NCBI GenBank assembly: GCA_018812715.1
Contig: JAHJCT010000011.1
Location: forward strand, 178,614 to 242,613
DNA: 64,000 nt
DNA from: Microcaldota archaeon
Lineage (GTDB): Archaea; Micrarchaeota; Micrarchaeia; Anstonellales; Bilamarchaeaceae
Direction: 5' to 3'
How positions within the stretch are numbered: the stretch's first letter is position 1; every line of letters begins with the position of its first letter. Positions 7,724 to 16,666 of this stretch are shown in pieces. Under the pieces are notes generated by a model. It ran no database searches, was not told where the DNA came from, and was given only the letters and a program-made list of their open reading frames with translations. A program made the position numbers and the translations under genes.

Positions 7724-8674
7724 TGCCAGAACTATGATTGCACAAACACATTCCATTAACATAAACACAAATGCGAGCTTTTTCTCAGTTATTCCATTAG
7801 ATAATTTCATGATATACTGTGCCAGGCCGACCGGTTTTGGAGGAGAATATAATTTACCACCATTGTAAATCCCGCCCCATCCTCTGCTTGGGAATTTATT
7901 GATTGCTTTTATGAAAAAGTCTATTACATATGGTATTACTAGAATAGCACCAGCAGTCTCTAGATTTCCTACTATTACGGCTGTTGCTAAACTGGCCCCT
8001 ATTGTAAGGTTTCCAACGTCCCCAGGGAATATCTTTGAAGGATAAATATTGAAACAAAGGAAGCCAACAAGAGCTCCGAGCATAGATAATGAAATTACTA
8101 ACATTTCAATTTTCCCATGGTAGGCAGCCAAAATAGACGTTGTTGCGAATATTACGATCCCCATCTTTGTTTCCATGCCGTTAAATCCAGCGAGCATATT
8201 GGTTAGGTTTGAAGCAACGGCAATTCCTATGGGAATCAAGAATAAAACATAAATCAGGCCTAAATCTATGACCCCTATTAATGGGAAATTTATAGCAGTA
8301 CTCCCAGCAGCTTTAACAACAACTAGGGGTATTGCTGCGAGAAGTGGTGAAAGGGCCTTTATAATTTGTGGGATATTGACTAGATCATCCACTACCCCTA
8401 TGAACGCTATAGAATGGATAGTTATGAGAGCTGCGAGTATGAATATAAGGTTGAATTCTAAACTGAAAAATGTTTGGAAAAAAATAGCCGTTAGGATTCC
8501 GACAGTAGCACCGGCAATTATTGCCAATCCACCCATTTCTGCAACTTCCGGTTGTCCTTGTTTGTTTATGTCTTTCCCCAATATTCCTACTTTTTTGAGT
8601 CTGGGCAATAGAAATTGTGTAATTGTAAATGACATTAAAAGTGCTATTACAAAAAGCAACAGAACTTCAATCAT
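7706..8674 (-). CDS. UDP-GlcNAc:dolichyl-phosphate GlcNAc-1-phosphotransferase-like (GT4 family)
   Basis: A polytopic membrane enzyme, about ten hydrophobic segments in 322 aa, that would load a sugar phosphate onto the polyprenyl carrier for N-glycosylation. Diagnostic segments are PEVAEMGGLAI near residue 43, VDDLVNIPQ, the eukaryote-like NMLAGFNGMETKMG, and FPGDVGNLTIGA. These resemble Alg7/AglH more than bacterial MraY or WecA. It fits the sugar-nucleotide genes on either side. Confidence 0.85.
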   Translation of the reverse strand: MIEVLLLFVIALLMSFTITQFLLPRLKKVGILGKDINKQGQPEVAEMGGLAIIAGATVGILTAIFFQTFFSLEFNLIFILAALITIHSIAFIGVVDDLVNIPQIIKALSPLLAAIPLVVVKAAGSTAINFPLIGVIDLGLIYVLFLIPIGIAVASNLTNMLAGFNGMETKMGIVIFATTSILAAYHGKIEMLVISLSMLGALVGFLCFNIYPSKIFPGDVGNLTIGASLATAVIVGNLETAGAILVIPYVIDFFIKAINKFPSRGWGGIYNGGKLYSPPKPVGLAQYIMKLSNGITEKKLAFVFMLMECVCAIIVLALFLRA

Positions 8675-8713
8675 TTTTATATTCTTACCTGCTATATTTT
8701 TAAGGATGTTGAG

Positions 8714-9625
8714 ATGGCCAGATGTTTAGTAACCGGAGGAGCAGGATTTATAGGATCGCACATAGCCGAAGCACTACTTAATGAAGACCACGAAGTTGTT
8801 ATTCTTGATAATCTTTCAAATGGAAAATTAGAAAATATTTGTAATCAAAAAATTATTCGTGGCACAATAACTAACACATATGATGTAGAAAAAACTATTA
8901 AAGATGTTGAATTTATTTTTCATGAGGCTGCTTTGATTTCTGTAACTGAATCAATGAAAGATCCAAAGCAGACTTTATTGGTAAATGTGGATGGATCAAA
9001 GAATCTAATTGAGGCAGCAGTAAAACATGGTGTAGAAAAAATAATTCTTGCTTCTTCAGCTGCCGTATACGGTGCATCCCCGCCTCCGTTATCTGAAAAT
9101 GCAAAAACAGAACCACTTTCACCATATGGGGAATCCAAATTAATAATGGAAAAAACTGCATCTCAATATGCTGAACAGTATGGAATGCGGTTTTCTGCCT
9201 TGAGATACTTCAATGTTTATGGCCCACGCCAAAATATTCACTCTCAATACTCTGGGGTAATTTCAAATTTTATCAATTCTTTAATGAACGAAAAACAACC
9301 AGTAGTACATGGGGATGGCAAGCAAACAAGAGATTTCATATATGTGAAAGATGTAGCCGCGGCCAATCTGCTATCTATGAAAACTAAAAATGATGATGGT
9401 CAGTGCATTAACATAGCAACTGGCAAACCAATAAGCATTCTTGAATTATTAGAAACCATCTCAAAAATCATGAAAAAAGACATTAAACCTAAAATACAGG
9501 AACCACGAGAAGGTGATATCAAATATTCATTTGCCGATGTTTCAAAAGCTAAACAGCTTCTTAATTTCGAAGCACACTACTCTTTAGAAAAAGGATTAAA
9601 AGAAACAATAGAATCGTGGCATTAG
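8714..9625 (+). CDS. NAD-dependent sugar epimerase/dehydratase (GalE-like)
   Basis: An extended short-chain dehydrogenase acting on nucleotide sugars. TGGAGFIGSH (residues 7-16) binds NAD; the active site is SSAAVYG (114-120) with Tyr138 and Lys142 in YGESK. RYFNVYGPRQ and RDFIYVKDVA are typical of UDP-glucose 4-epimerases of archaea. Substrate specificity is inferred. Its 3' end overlaps the convergent HMG-CoA reductase gene by four bases. Confidence 0.87.
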   Translation: MARCLVTGGAGFIGSHIAEALLNEDHEVVILDNLSNGKLENICNQKIIRGTITNTYDVEKTIKDVEFIFHEAALISVTESMKDPKQTLLVNVDGSKNLIEAAVKHGVEKIILASSAAVYGASPPPLSENAKTEPLSPYGESKLIMEKTASQYAEQYGMRFSALRYFNVYGPRQNIHSQYSGVISNFINSLMNEKQPVVHGDGKQTRDFIYVKDVAAANLLSMKTKNDDGQCINIATGKPISILELLETISKIMKKDIKPKIQEPREGDIKYSFADVSKAKQLLNFEAHYSLEKGLKETIESWH

Positions 9626-10872
9626 CATCTTATTTTTTCTAATACTTCCTTTGCACGATCTACATTGAAGTTTTTCTCTTCTGCCAGAATATCTGCCACC
9701 TTGTCAATCTCTTCAGATGTGGATGCTCCAGCATATGCTGCAATATTCCTTGCATGGAGCTTCATATGTCCTTTCTGAATTCCTACGGTACCTAATGCTG
9801 ATAATGCAGCAAAATTATTCGCCAACCCTACACATGCCATCGTCATTGCAAGTTCCTGAGAACTTTTCACATCCATTATTTTTAGAGCTATATTTGCAGT
9901 TGGGTTGCTGTTAAGTGCAGGTCCAACTGTGGCAACTGCAAGTGGAAGTTCGATAGTACCGACAAGGTCTCCATTTTCGTTTTTATAATAATGTGTTAAT
10001 GGTTTGTAGTTTCCAATTGCTGCATAAGAATGAGCTCCAGCTTCTACTGAACGCCAATCATTTCCTGTTGCCATTGCAACTGCATCGATGCCATTCATTA
10101 TTCCTTTATTGTGTGTTGAGCATCTGTGAATATCAACTTTTGCAAACTCATAAGCGTCTAGAACTCCTTCAATTATGTTCTTTCCTATAATATCTTTTTT
10201 CCATACTGCTGAAGCACGTACTTTTCTTTTTGTTGCAAGATTGGTCACTATTCTTAATTTCACTTCGCCTTCTGTCAATTTTTTTATAGTTGGTGCAACT
10301 CCTTCTAGAGTTGTATTAACCATGTTGGCACCCTGAGCATTTCCAACATTTATGTCAAAGTTCAGGATTATCATCTGACCTCTTTCAGTTTCTAGAGCCT
10401 TTGCTTCGAAATCTCTTACCCCGCAGCCATATTGTTCAACATGTTTCATGAATTCCGATGCTTTGTTCAAGACTTCTATTTTGTTTATTTCAAGATTTTT
10501 CATTGCCATCTCAATATCTTCAATCTGAATCACTTGGATTTGACCGATCATAATAGATTCATCTGCTTCTGCTTTGAATCCTTCTGGTAATGTCTGTTTT
10601 GCTGCTCTACATGCAGCTGCTATAACAGAAGGCTCCTCAACAGCCATTGGAATTACTTTTTCAGTTCCGTTTATAACAAAATTTGTTGCGATACCAAGAG
10701 GAAGATGGATTGATCCTATAACATTCTCAACTACTCTATCTGCTTTATCAAGTTCTAATGCTCCACTGTTTACTAGTGTTTTCACTTCATCTTCACTAAG
10801 TTTGCATTGTTCTTTTACTATCTTGAGTCTTTCCTCTACACCGAGTTTATAGAATCCTGAAAATTTGCTCAT
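9622..10872 (-). CDS. hydroxymethylglutaryl-CoA reductase, class II type
   Basis: Reduces HMG-CoA to mevalonate, the committed step to archaeal isoprenoid lipids. The sequence is of the bacterial-like class II: ENVIGSIHLPLGIATNF (residues 49-65), PMAVEEPSVIAA with catalytic Glu80, THNKGIMNGIDAV with catalytic Lys, GNDWR with Asp, and GHMKLHARNIA with the C-terminal His. Class II enzymes occur in Archaeoglobus and Thermoplasma, while most archaea use class I. The gene follows the winged-helix gene by two bases and is probably cotranscribed. Confidence 0.92.
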   Translation of the reverse strand: MSKFSGFYKLGVEERLKIVKEQCKLSEDEVKTLVNSGALELDKADRVVENVIGSIHLPLGIATNFVINGTEKVIPMAVEEPSVIAAACRAAKQTLPEGFKAEADESIMIGQIQVIQIEDIEMAMKNLEINKIEVLNKASEFMKHVEQYGCGVRDFEAKALETERGQMIILNFDINVGNAQGANMVNTTLEGVAPTIKKLTEGEVKLRIVTNLATKRKVRASAVWKKDIIGKNIIEGVLDAYEFAKVDIHRCSTHNKGIMNGIDAVAMATGNDWRSVEAGAHSYAAIGNYKPLTHYYKNENGDLVGTIELPLAVATVGPALNSNPTANIALKIMDVKSSQELAMTMACVGLANNFAALSALGTVGIQKGHMKLHARNIAAYAGASTSEEIDKVADILAEEKNFNVDRAKEVLEKIRC

Positions 10873-10874
10873 TT

Positions 10875-11333
10875 TTACACCTTCTTATATGCGTTCTCTA
10901 GTTTTCCTAATGCTTTACCTATTTTGGAGAATGCATGATCTGTTTTTTTCATATAGATCATTCTAAACACTTCTTCTAAATCTTTCTCATCTCCTTCTCC
11001 TAAATAATATCTCCCCTTTTTTCTTGTAAGAATACTGGAATTTTTCAATCTTTGTAAATGATAATAGATTGCTTTTGGATTTTGTTTATTTTTACTTTTT
11101 TCTTCCAATCTTAAAATAATATCCTTTGTTGTTGGAGGTTCAGCCTTTACATGAAATTCAAAGAGCACATCTAACACATCAAGCAACAATGTCCTACTTT
11201 CGTTAGGTGCTATCATTCCAAGTGAAAGAGCTATCCATCTCAATAAAGATTTTCTTGCTAATAACACATCATCTGGAAGCGCAAGTTCCCTTATTGTTAA
11301 TTCTGAATTTATCAGTTTAGATTCGGGAATCAT
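10875..11333 (-). CDS. winged-helix protein, possible regulator of the HMG-CoA reductase operon
   Basis: Residues 65-112 read as a winged helix (TTKDIILRLEEKS, NPKAIYYHLQRLKNSS, then a KKGRYYLG wing). The N-terminal 60 residues are helical and may dimerise. The stop is two bases before the HMG-CoA reductase ATG, so the two genes form one operon. Regulation of isoprenoid synthesis is inference from position. A TATA-like CTTATAATATT lies about 30 bases before the start. Confidence 0.6.
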   Translation of the reverse strand: MIPESKLINSELTIRELALPDDVLLARKSLLRWIALSLGMIAPNESRTLLLDVLDVLFEFHVKAEPPTTKDIILRLEEKSKNKQNPKAIYYHLQRLKNSSILTRKKGRYYLGEGDEKDLEEVFRMIYMKKTDHAFSKIGKALGKLENAYKKV

Positions 11334-11393
11334 ATCCCAAATTTCAATAATAAATATTATAAGTATGATTGTGAAAGTAACTTTGGTGTTTTA

Positions 11394-11765
11394 GTGGTCA
11401 ATCTTAGTCTCAGAATCCATCCAGATGTTCTTTTTGCTTATTCTTCAACTTATGTAGAAGTTATCATAAGAGTAGAAAACCCTGGAGATCATGCTGTATG
11501 GGCCGAAGCAGATATTTCTGTTCCTGACCATATCTCACTAGCACCAAATACAGAGTTAAGGAAAGGCCGAGTACGTGTTGGAATAATAGATGGGAAGCAG
11601 TTTCTGGAAAAAGCAGTAAGGGTCTATAGTAATACCTATACAAATCCCCAAATGTATCACTGTGCCATTACTTTATACATATTCAATAAGGACGGTATAA
11701 TCGATAGCAGAATGGAAAAATCCTCTGATATCAGATGTGAAATGAAAAAAGAAGCCTCATTCTAA
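11394..11765 (+). CDS. hypothetical beta-sandwich protein, 123 aa
   Basis: GTG start. Alternating hydrophobic strands (LSLRIHPDVLFAYSS, YVEVIIRVENPGD, ADISVPDHISLAP, and a C-terminal YHCAITLYIFNKDG) resemble the Ig-like domains found in archaeal proteins. No signal peptide or transmembrane segment, so it is probably cytosolic. It is transcribed away from the winged-helix gene and converges with the DUF457 gene (four-base overlap). I cannot name a function. Confidence 0.55.
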   Translation: MVNLSLRIHPDVLFAYSSTYVEVIIRVENPGDHAVWAEADISVPDHISLAPNTELRKGRVRVGIIDGKQFLEKAVRVYSNTYTNPQMYHCAITLYIFNKDGIIDSRMEKSSDIRCEMKKEASF

Positions 11766-12232
11766 ATTAGCTTAATATGCTGGTCAGCCACCATATGTGA
11801 GAAATAACCGGCAATTCCAGCCACAGCAATTCCTAATCCAGCAAAAAAATACATCAAAACTCCAAAAACTATTGTTGCCAGTATGGTGTGGGTTATCCCT
11901 CTATGATTTGGTTTGAAGAATTTGAAAAAGACAAAATAAACTCCAACCAAAGCAAAGAATATTGTTGCAATTCCAGAAACTTGTTCTAAGTTTGGTAAAC
12001 ATACGACACTACCACATTTAGAACCATATGCACTCAGAAATGAAAATCCAATAAAACCCATATCCAGCAGTTGTCTGCCCTTACTTGTATCATGATCTAA
12101 ATCAGGAACAAGAGCAGCCAATCCCCCTATCGCTCCAAATAGAATGATTGTTATTGTATCTCTTGTTCCTAAAATTAATACTGCAATTATAGCAAATATT
12201 ATTCCTATCAATACGTGGGAGCGCCAATTCAT
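11762..12232 (-). CDS. membrane-bound metal-dependent hydrolase-like protein (DUF457/YdjM family)
   Basis: Five hydrophobic segments with PDLDHDTSKG near residue 43, HRGITHT near residue 111 and GYFSHMVADQH at the C-terminus. These His/Asp motifs are the family's proposed metal site. YdjM-type proteins are often linked to membrane or DNA-damage responses in bacteria, but the archaeal role is unknown. Length is typical (156 aa). Confidence 0.72.
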   Translation of the reverse strand: MNWRSHVLIGIIFAIIAVLILGTRDTITIILFGAIGGLAALVPDLDHDTSKGRQLLDMGFIGFSFLSAYGSKCGSVVCLPNLEQVSGIATIFFALVGVYFVFFKFFKPNHRGITHTILATIVFGVLMYFFAGLGIAVAGIAGYFSHMVADQHIKLI

Positions 12233-12261
12233 AAAAGAAAAAGGAAAAGAAAATTTAAAAA

Positions 12262-13080
12262 TTAAGAGAGTTCGAATTCAACATTCACAGTTGCGCTTGC
12301 TTCTACTTCTCCAGCAGAAAGTTCGGTTGGTATAGCTTCAGCTGCGTATTCTAGACCTCCATAATAGCTCTTATAGCTGTAATAGGGGTAGTATGATGAT
12401 TCACTGGCCGAAACAGCCCTGCCAAGAGTTACACCAAGACCCGTTGCTATATTCTGTGCTTTTTCTTTAGCATCTTCTGCAGCTGTTTTTAGAAGTTCTT
12501 TTTCAAGCTCTTCTCTTGTTTCATCCTTTAGTGTAAAGTAGATGTAATCAACAAATGTTTCATTTGTCCCTACACCGGTAACTGCGTCGATTATATCCCC
12601 TCCGCTCTCAAGATCACTCAAACTTAGTGTTAAAATATGGACAGTCTCGTAACCGGTAATTACATATTCATAATGGCAATAGGTATCGCAAACATATTCG
12701 CTTTCCCTCACTACATCAACGCTGTAAGAACTGCTTTGTATCTCTTCTTCAGGGACTCCCAAGGCTTCAAGCTCTTCTCTTACTTCTGCCATTACCTCAG
12801 CATTCCTTTCCTGAGAATCTTTTGCATTTTCATCTTCTGTTTCAACTCTGATGCTAATAATCAATAAATCCGGAGTTACCTGCTGCGAAGCAGTAGCTGA
12901 AACCGAAATTGTGTGTTCTGGAGGGGTACTTGATACATACACATTAGGCATTGATGTATCAGAAATGTTCACCTTTGGTGAATAATCAACCTGTGCAAGC
13001 ATATAAGATCCTAATATTATTGCTAAAGCAAGGAAAAATGCCCCTACAACGAGCATCTTGCCAGTACATTCCTCTTTCAT
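12262..13080 (-). CDS. SIMPL (DUF541) domain protein, membrane-anchored
   Basis: One N-terminal transmembrane helix (VVGAFFLALAIILGSYMLA) precedes an extracytoplasmic SIMPL domain: ISVSATASQQVTPDLLIISI, AEVREELEALGVPEEEIQSS, and the closing AGEVEASATVNVEFEL. SIMPL proteins form oligomeric barrels, with roles in signalling or oxidative stress in bacteria. I place the start at ATG 13080 because the Shine-Dalgarno GGTGAT (13086-13091) fits it. Upstream GTG/ATG codons at 13089 and 13086 overlap that site. Confidence 0.82.
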   Translation of the reverse strand: MKEECTGKMLVVGAFFLALAIILGSYMLAQVDYSPKVNISDTSMPNVYVSSTPPEHTISVSATASQQVTPDLLIISIRVETEDENAKDSQERNAEVMAEVREELEALGVPEEEIQSSSYSVDVVRESEYVCDTYCHYEYVITGYETVHILTLSLSDLESGGDIIDAVTGVGTNETFVDYIYFTLKDETREELEKELLKTAAEDAKEKAQNIATGLGVTLGRAVSASESSYYPYYSYKSYYGGLEYAAEAIPTELSAGEVEASATVNVEFELS

Positions 13081-13153
13081 AATCATCACCTGTTTTGAGA
13101 TTTAAAATGAACAATTTAAACCATTCTGTTTTTTCTGCTGTCAAAACCGAAAG

Positions 13154-14500
13154 TTAAACTGTGTTCCGTCCAATTGCTGTTACTGCCCCCCAATTACGTA
13201 GAAAACTTCTTCTGAATTCTGCTGTGCTGACTACATCCCCATCCTCAAATTCTCGATCGCCTGTAATCTCTCTTACTTCAGTTACCCTTCGTTCTGAAAA
13301 TGCACGTGCTAAGTCTCTTCTCACTGCATCCTCCATTACCAAGCCGCCGGTGCGTTCTTCCTCCCTTGGTGTATATCTAATTGCATACGTTCTATTATCT
13401 ACTTCAACAATAACTTCTAATGTTCTTTCCGGACTTCGTTCCCTTGTTTCTTCTAGTTCTGGGCCTGGCATAACAATAGCAACTTCAGGTCGATATGCAA
13501 AACCAAGATCTGCTAGAATATTTCCTCTCGTTCTCCAATCTAAATCTTCCCAATTTCTGAAATTATCAAGTCTTACATAATTCCTTCGCATTACTTCCAA
13601 AATTCCTTGTGTTATCTCTACATCTCTCACTACATCGGCACCTTGATCTCTGCTAACCGTCACATCTTCTCCTCTTTCACTTCTAGCTAAATAATCCATA
13701 ACCCTATCATAATTCCCGCCCCATTGTTCAATCTGTTCTCGAAGTATTCTTTCTCCTTCTTCTCTTCTCTCAGTTGGTTGCGGCGTGCTTCTAACCGGGA
13801 CTGCACTTAATGCGTCTCTGATTTCATCTACATCATGAATAGGTCCAGTGTAAAATTCTTCTGCTGCAGCCAGCCTATTTGCATACTCTCTTCTTATATC
13901 ATCTTTATCTCTTCTCCATATGAAATATTCTGTTCTTCCATTTGGGTGTTCTTCTGTTTGGCTATGATTTCCATATGCCATTACAAAAGATCTTAGTCTA
14001 TCATCACCAGCAGTTATTCTATCCAATGCTCTTTCTGCCATTTCTGGACTAATGCGTAAAAACGTACAATAAATTCGATAAGCCTCTACTGCAGTATCCC
14101 CATCTATCCCTTCTTCTCTTGCCCATCTTCGCATTCCTGCCTCTGTTTGCGACCCGATGTATACAGGGGAAGTCCAGCCGCCTATCTCTCTTCTTGATGT
14201 TTCATAATTCAAAGTAGCATCGATCAATACATTCTCTGAGAAATCTGGCTCCATTCCATCTCCATATGCACCACTTAGTATAGAAAGTGCAAGGTCTGCT
14301 GCTCTCTGCTGTTCCGTGGTACTGGCATGTAAATCTGATATAAAACCAGCACTGCCACCAGGACTTTCACTCACTTGGACAGTCTGTATAAATCTAATAA
14401 GAAAATCAGAGTCGACACCATATAATTGTCCTAATGCTCTAATATTTTGTTCATCATGTGCTGATAATGTTATTGGTTCTTCTACTTGTCTAAATGTCAT
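13154..14500 (-). CDS. hypothetical Arg/Glu-rich protein, 448 aa
   Basis: I do not recognise this protein. It is markedly richer in Arg than its Lys-rich neighbours. Residues 15-60 (EQNIRALGQLYGVDSDFL then IQTVQVSESPGG) faintly resemble the start of a lytic-transglycosylase-like helix bundle. The middle has a charged helical region (REEGERILREQIEQWGGN) and the C-terminal 110 residues look like a beta-rich domain (LEVIVEVDNRTYAIRY). No signal peptide or membrane segment. Codon use and composition hint at a different history. Confidence 0.6.
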   Translation of the reverse strand: MTFRQVEEPITLSAHDEQNIRALGQLYGVDSDFLIRFIQTVQVSESPGGSAGFISDLHASTTEQQRAADLALSILSGAYGDGMEPDFSENVLIDATLNYETSRREIGGWTSPVYIGSQTEAGMRRWAREEGIDGDTAVEAYRIYCTFLRISPEMAERALDRITAGDDRLRSFVMAYGNHSQTEEHPNGRTEYFIWRRDKDDIRREYANRLAAAEEFYTGPIHDVDEIRDALSAVPVRSTPQPTERREEGERILREQIEQWGGNYDRVMDYLARSERGEDVTVSRDQGADVVRDVEITQGILEVMRRNYVRLDNFRNWEDLDWRTRGNILADLGFAYRPEVAIVMPGPELEETRERSPERTLEVIVEVDNRTYAIRYTPREEERTGGLVMEDAVRRDLARAFSERRVTEVREITGDREFEDGDVVSTAEFRRSFLRNWGAVTAIGRNTV

Positions 14501-14590
14501 ATAATCACCAAAATACTACTCACATCTGTTTTATAGGTTTTTCTCTAAAAAACCATAAAATTTAAATTTTGAACACCCCCTCTTTATTAT

Positions 14591-15082
14591 ATGGCAGGGC
14601 ATTCTACAAGAATTATTCAATTCCCCCACAGACCAAAGGAAAAATTCAATGGAAAAAAACCAGAGCCTGATCAATTAGCCCCAGTAATTTTTATGCCTCC
14701 TAAAGTCATCTCTTCTTTTGAAGCCTTAAGTTTACTCGGCTCATTAGTCAAAGCAGATCTTAGTGATCTACGTCTTGGTCTTTGTTTTCCAAGAAGGGTA
14801 AAGTTTCATTATTTCGGTGATGGTGCAGAAGTCTATGATAAAGGTTCTATAAAACCCCAATCTTCAGACCATCAAGAAACAATAGTTCAATGGGTCAAAT
14901 ACTGGTATTTCTCTATTACTAGAGAAGACGATCAGTTTCTAGCAAGATTTATGAGTAATTTTTCAGTTGCACACCGTCCGCCCATAGAATTAGCTTTTGA
15001 TGCAGATACAATTGACCTGTTTTTACGTGCTGCTTGCCCGAAAGGCTTCTACCAGCAGCTAAAAAATGTGAAAAGTATTTAA
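14591..15082 (+). CDS. hypothetical protein, 163 aa
   Basis: No recognised domain. It is a soluble protein with a basic N-terminal 25 residues (HRPKEKFNGKKPEP) and a mixed alpha/beta core. TATA-like AAATTTAAATT lies about 25 bases before the ATG, so the transcript is probably leaderless. Its last codons are followed within 27 bases by speD, but a separate TATA-like box sits over its stop, so the two may not be coupled. Confidence 0.55.
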   Translation: MAGHSTRIIQFPHRPKEKFNGKKPEPDQLAPVIFMPPKVISSFEALSLLGSLVKADLSDLRLGLCFPRRVKFHYFGDGAEVYDKGSIKPQSSDHQETIVQWVKYWYFSITREDDQFLARFMSNFSVAHRPPIELAFDADTIDLFLRAACPKGFYQQLKNVKSI

Positions 15083-15108
15083 ATTTTTTGTACATAAACT
15101 TTTCTAGA

Positions 15109-15516
15109 ATGAATCAATTTCTTGAAAAAAGTAAAACTGGGAGCATTTCAGAGGCTGTTTCTATTAGGCAAAGCTTGGGCCGACTTGTAATTGCAGATGC
15201 ACACTCAACTTTTGAAAAACTTGACGATCCAGAATTTCTTAGAGATGCCATGATGCAAGCTGCAAAAGCAGGTCAGTTAAATGTACTTGATGTTGATGTC
15301 CATAGATTTGAACCACATGGAATAAGCGCTATTCTTGTGCTTCAAGAGTCTCATTTTTCTATTCACACTTGGCCTGAACATGGATATTTTGCTGTTGATA
15401 TATTTGCATGTGGCAAGGAAGGCGACCCGGTTAAAGCAATGAGCGTCTTTCTGGAAGCTCTGGGGGCTAGTGAAAGAAAAGTATTGCAATTTGATAGAGG
15501 CACTCTTAGAAAATAA
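15109..15516 (+). CDS. speD: S-adenosylmethionine decarboxylase proenzyme
   Basis: A pyruvoyl enzyme of polyamine synthesis: the proenzyme cuts itself at Glu80-Ser81 in QESHFSIHTWPEHG, converting Ser81 to pyruvate. His86 and Cys101 (FACG) are the conserved processing and catalytic residues. The 135-aa length fits the small prokaryotic class. I choose ATG 15109 over the longer frame from 15034, because the upstream extension overlaps the preceding gene and a TATA-like TATTTAAAT lies about 30 bases before 15109. Related pyruvoyl arginine decarboxylases in crenarchaea are the main alternative. Confidence 0.88.
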   Translation: MNQFLEKSKTGSISEAVSIRQSLGRLVIADAHSTFEKLDDPEFLRDAMMQAAKAGQLNVLDVDVHRFEPHGISAILVLQESHFSIHTWPEHGYFAVDIFACGKEGDPVKAMSVFLEALGASERKVLQFDRGTLRK

Positions 15517-15577
15517 TCATTATTCTAAAAAAGCTTTGAAAAATCCATCCAGAATCTATTTAATATTATTATGAGTT

Positions 15578-16636
15578 ATGGCACCCATGAAGCCATTAGT
15601 GAAAAAACAGAAAAAATTTATTGAATGTTATGCCTGCAATCACCGCTGTAAAATTTTGGATGGGCGGGTTGGCATCTGCGGCGTCCGTGCCAATAATGGT
15701 GGAAAATTTAAGCTTCTTGTTTATGAAAGACCGTGTGCTGTTTGGATTGACCCCATAGAAAAAAAACCATTATTTCATTTTCTTCCTGGAACAAGTAGCT
15801 ATTCTATCGGAACCTTTGGCTGCAATTTTTCCTGCGAATTTTGTCAGAATTATGACATATCTCAAGCACCACATGATGCGAAAGAAAAAGATCCAAAACA
15901 ATGGCGCAATTATTTTGAAAATTTGATTAGAAGATGCCCAATTTTATCACCAGACGATGTTGTCAAAAATGCTATTAATGGAAATTGCAAAAGCATTTCA
16001 TTCACCTATAATGAACCAACCATCTTCACTGAATATGCATTAGACATAATGAAAATTGCCAATAAGAAAAAAATCAAAGGCGTTTATGTCACTAATGGAT
16101 ACGAAACAAAAGAATGTTGGGAAAGATTAGATGGTTATATTCATGCAGCAAACATTGATCTTAAGGCATTCACTGAAAGATTTTATCGGGACATATGCCA
16201 TGCCAAATTAGAGCCTGTCAAAGAATCTATCAAAATTGCAAAAGAAATGGGTATTTGGGTAGAAGTTACAACACTCATAGTTCCAGGGGAAAATGATAGT
16301 GAGGAAGAACTTAAGCAAATAGCAGAATTTTTATATAAAATTGATTCCGGGATGCCTTGGCACGTTACTGCTTTTAGACCAGCCTACAAAATGCTTAATA
16401 AACCTCCAACTTCTCCAGAAATTTTAATAAAAGCCAGAGAAATAGGGAAATCAGCTGGCCTAAAACACGTATATTGTGGGAATCTTTCCTATGCTTATTC
16501 AGAATTTGAAAAAACTATTTGCCCGAATTGTGAAAAAGAATTAATACGGAGGGTTGGATTTGAAGTAACACGTCATCATATAAAGAAAGGAAAGTGTAAG
16601 TTTTGTGGAATTAAGATAAATGGCATCTGGGAATAG
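15578..16636 (+). CDS. AmmeMemoRadiSam system radical SAM enzyme
   Basis: The radical SAM cluster motif is CNFSCEFC (Cys82, Cys86, Cys89). N-terminal Cys17, Cys20, Cys24 and Cys34 and two C-terminal CxxC pairs (CPNC, CKFC) probably bind metal. The sequence matches the PflA-like radical SAM subfamily always found with MEMO and AMMECR1, both of which follow directly. The reaction of this three-part system is unknown. TATA-like TATTTAATA lies just upstream. Confidence 0.88.
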   Translation: MAPMKPLVKKQKKFIECYACNHRCKILDGRVGICGVRANNGGKFKLLVYERPCAVWIDPIEKKPLFHFLPGTSSYSIGTFGCNFSCEFCQNYDISQAPHDAKEKDPKQWRNYFENLIRRCPILSPDDVVKNAINGNCKSISFTYNEPTIFTEYALDIMKIANKKKIKGVYVTNGYETKECWERLDGYIHAANIDLKAFTERFYRDICHAKLEPVKESIKIAKEMGIWVEVTTLIVPGENDSEEELKQIAEFLYKIDSGMPWHVTAFRPAYKMLNKPPTSPEILIKAREIGKSAGLKHVYCGNLSYAYSEFEKTICPNCEKELIRRVGFEVTRHHIKKGKCKFCGIKINGIWE

Positions 16637-16666
16637 TGATATAAAAACTTCAGTTCCAAATTCATT

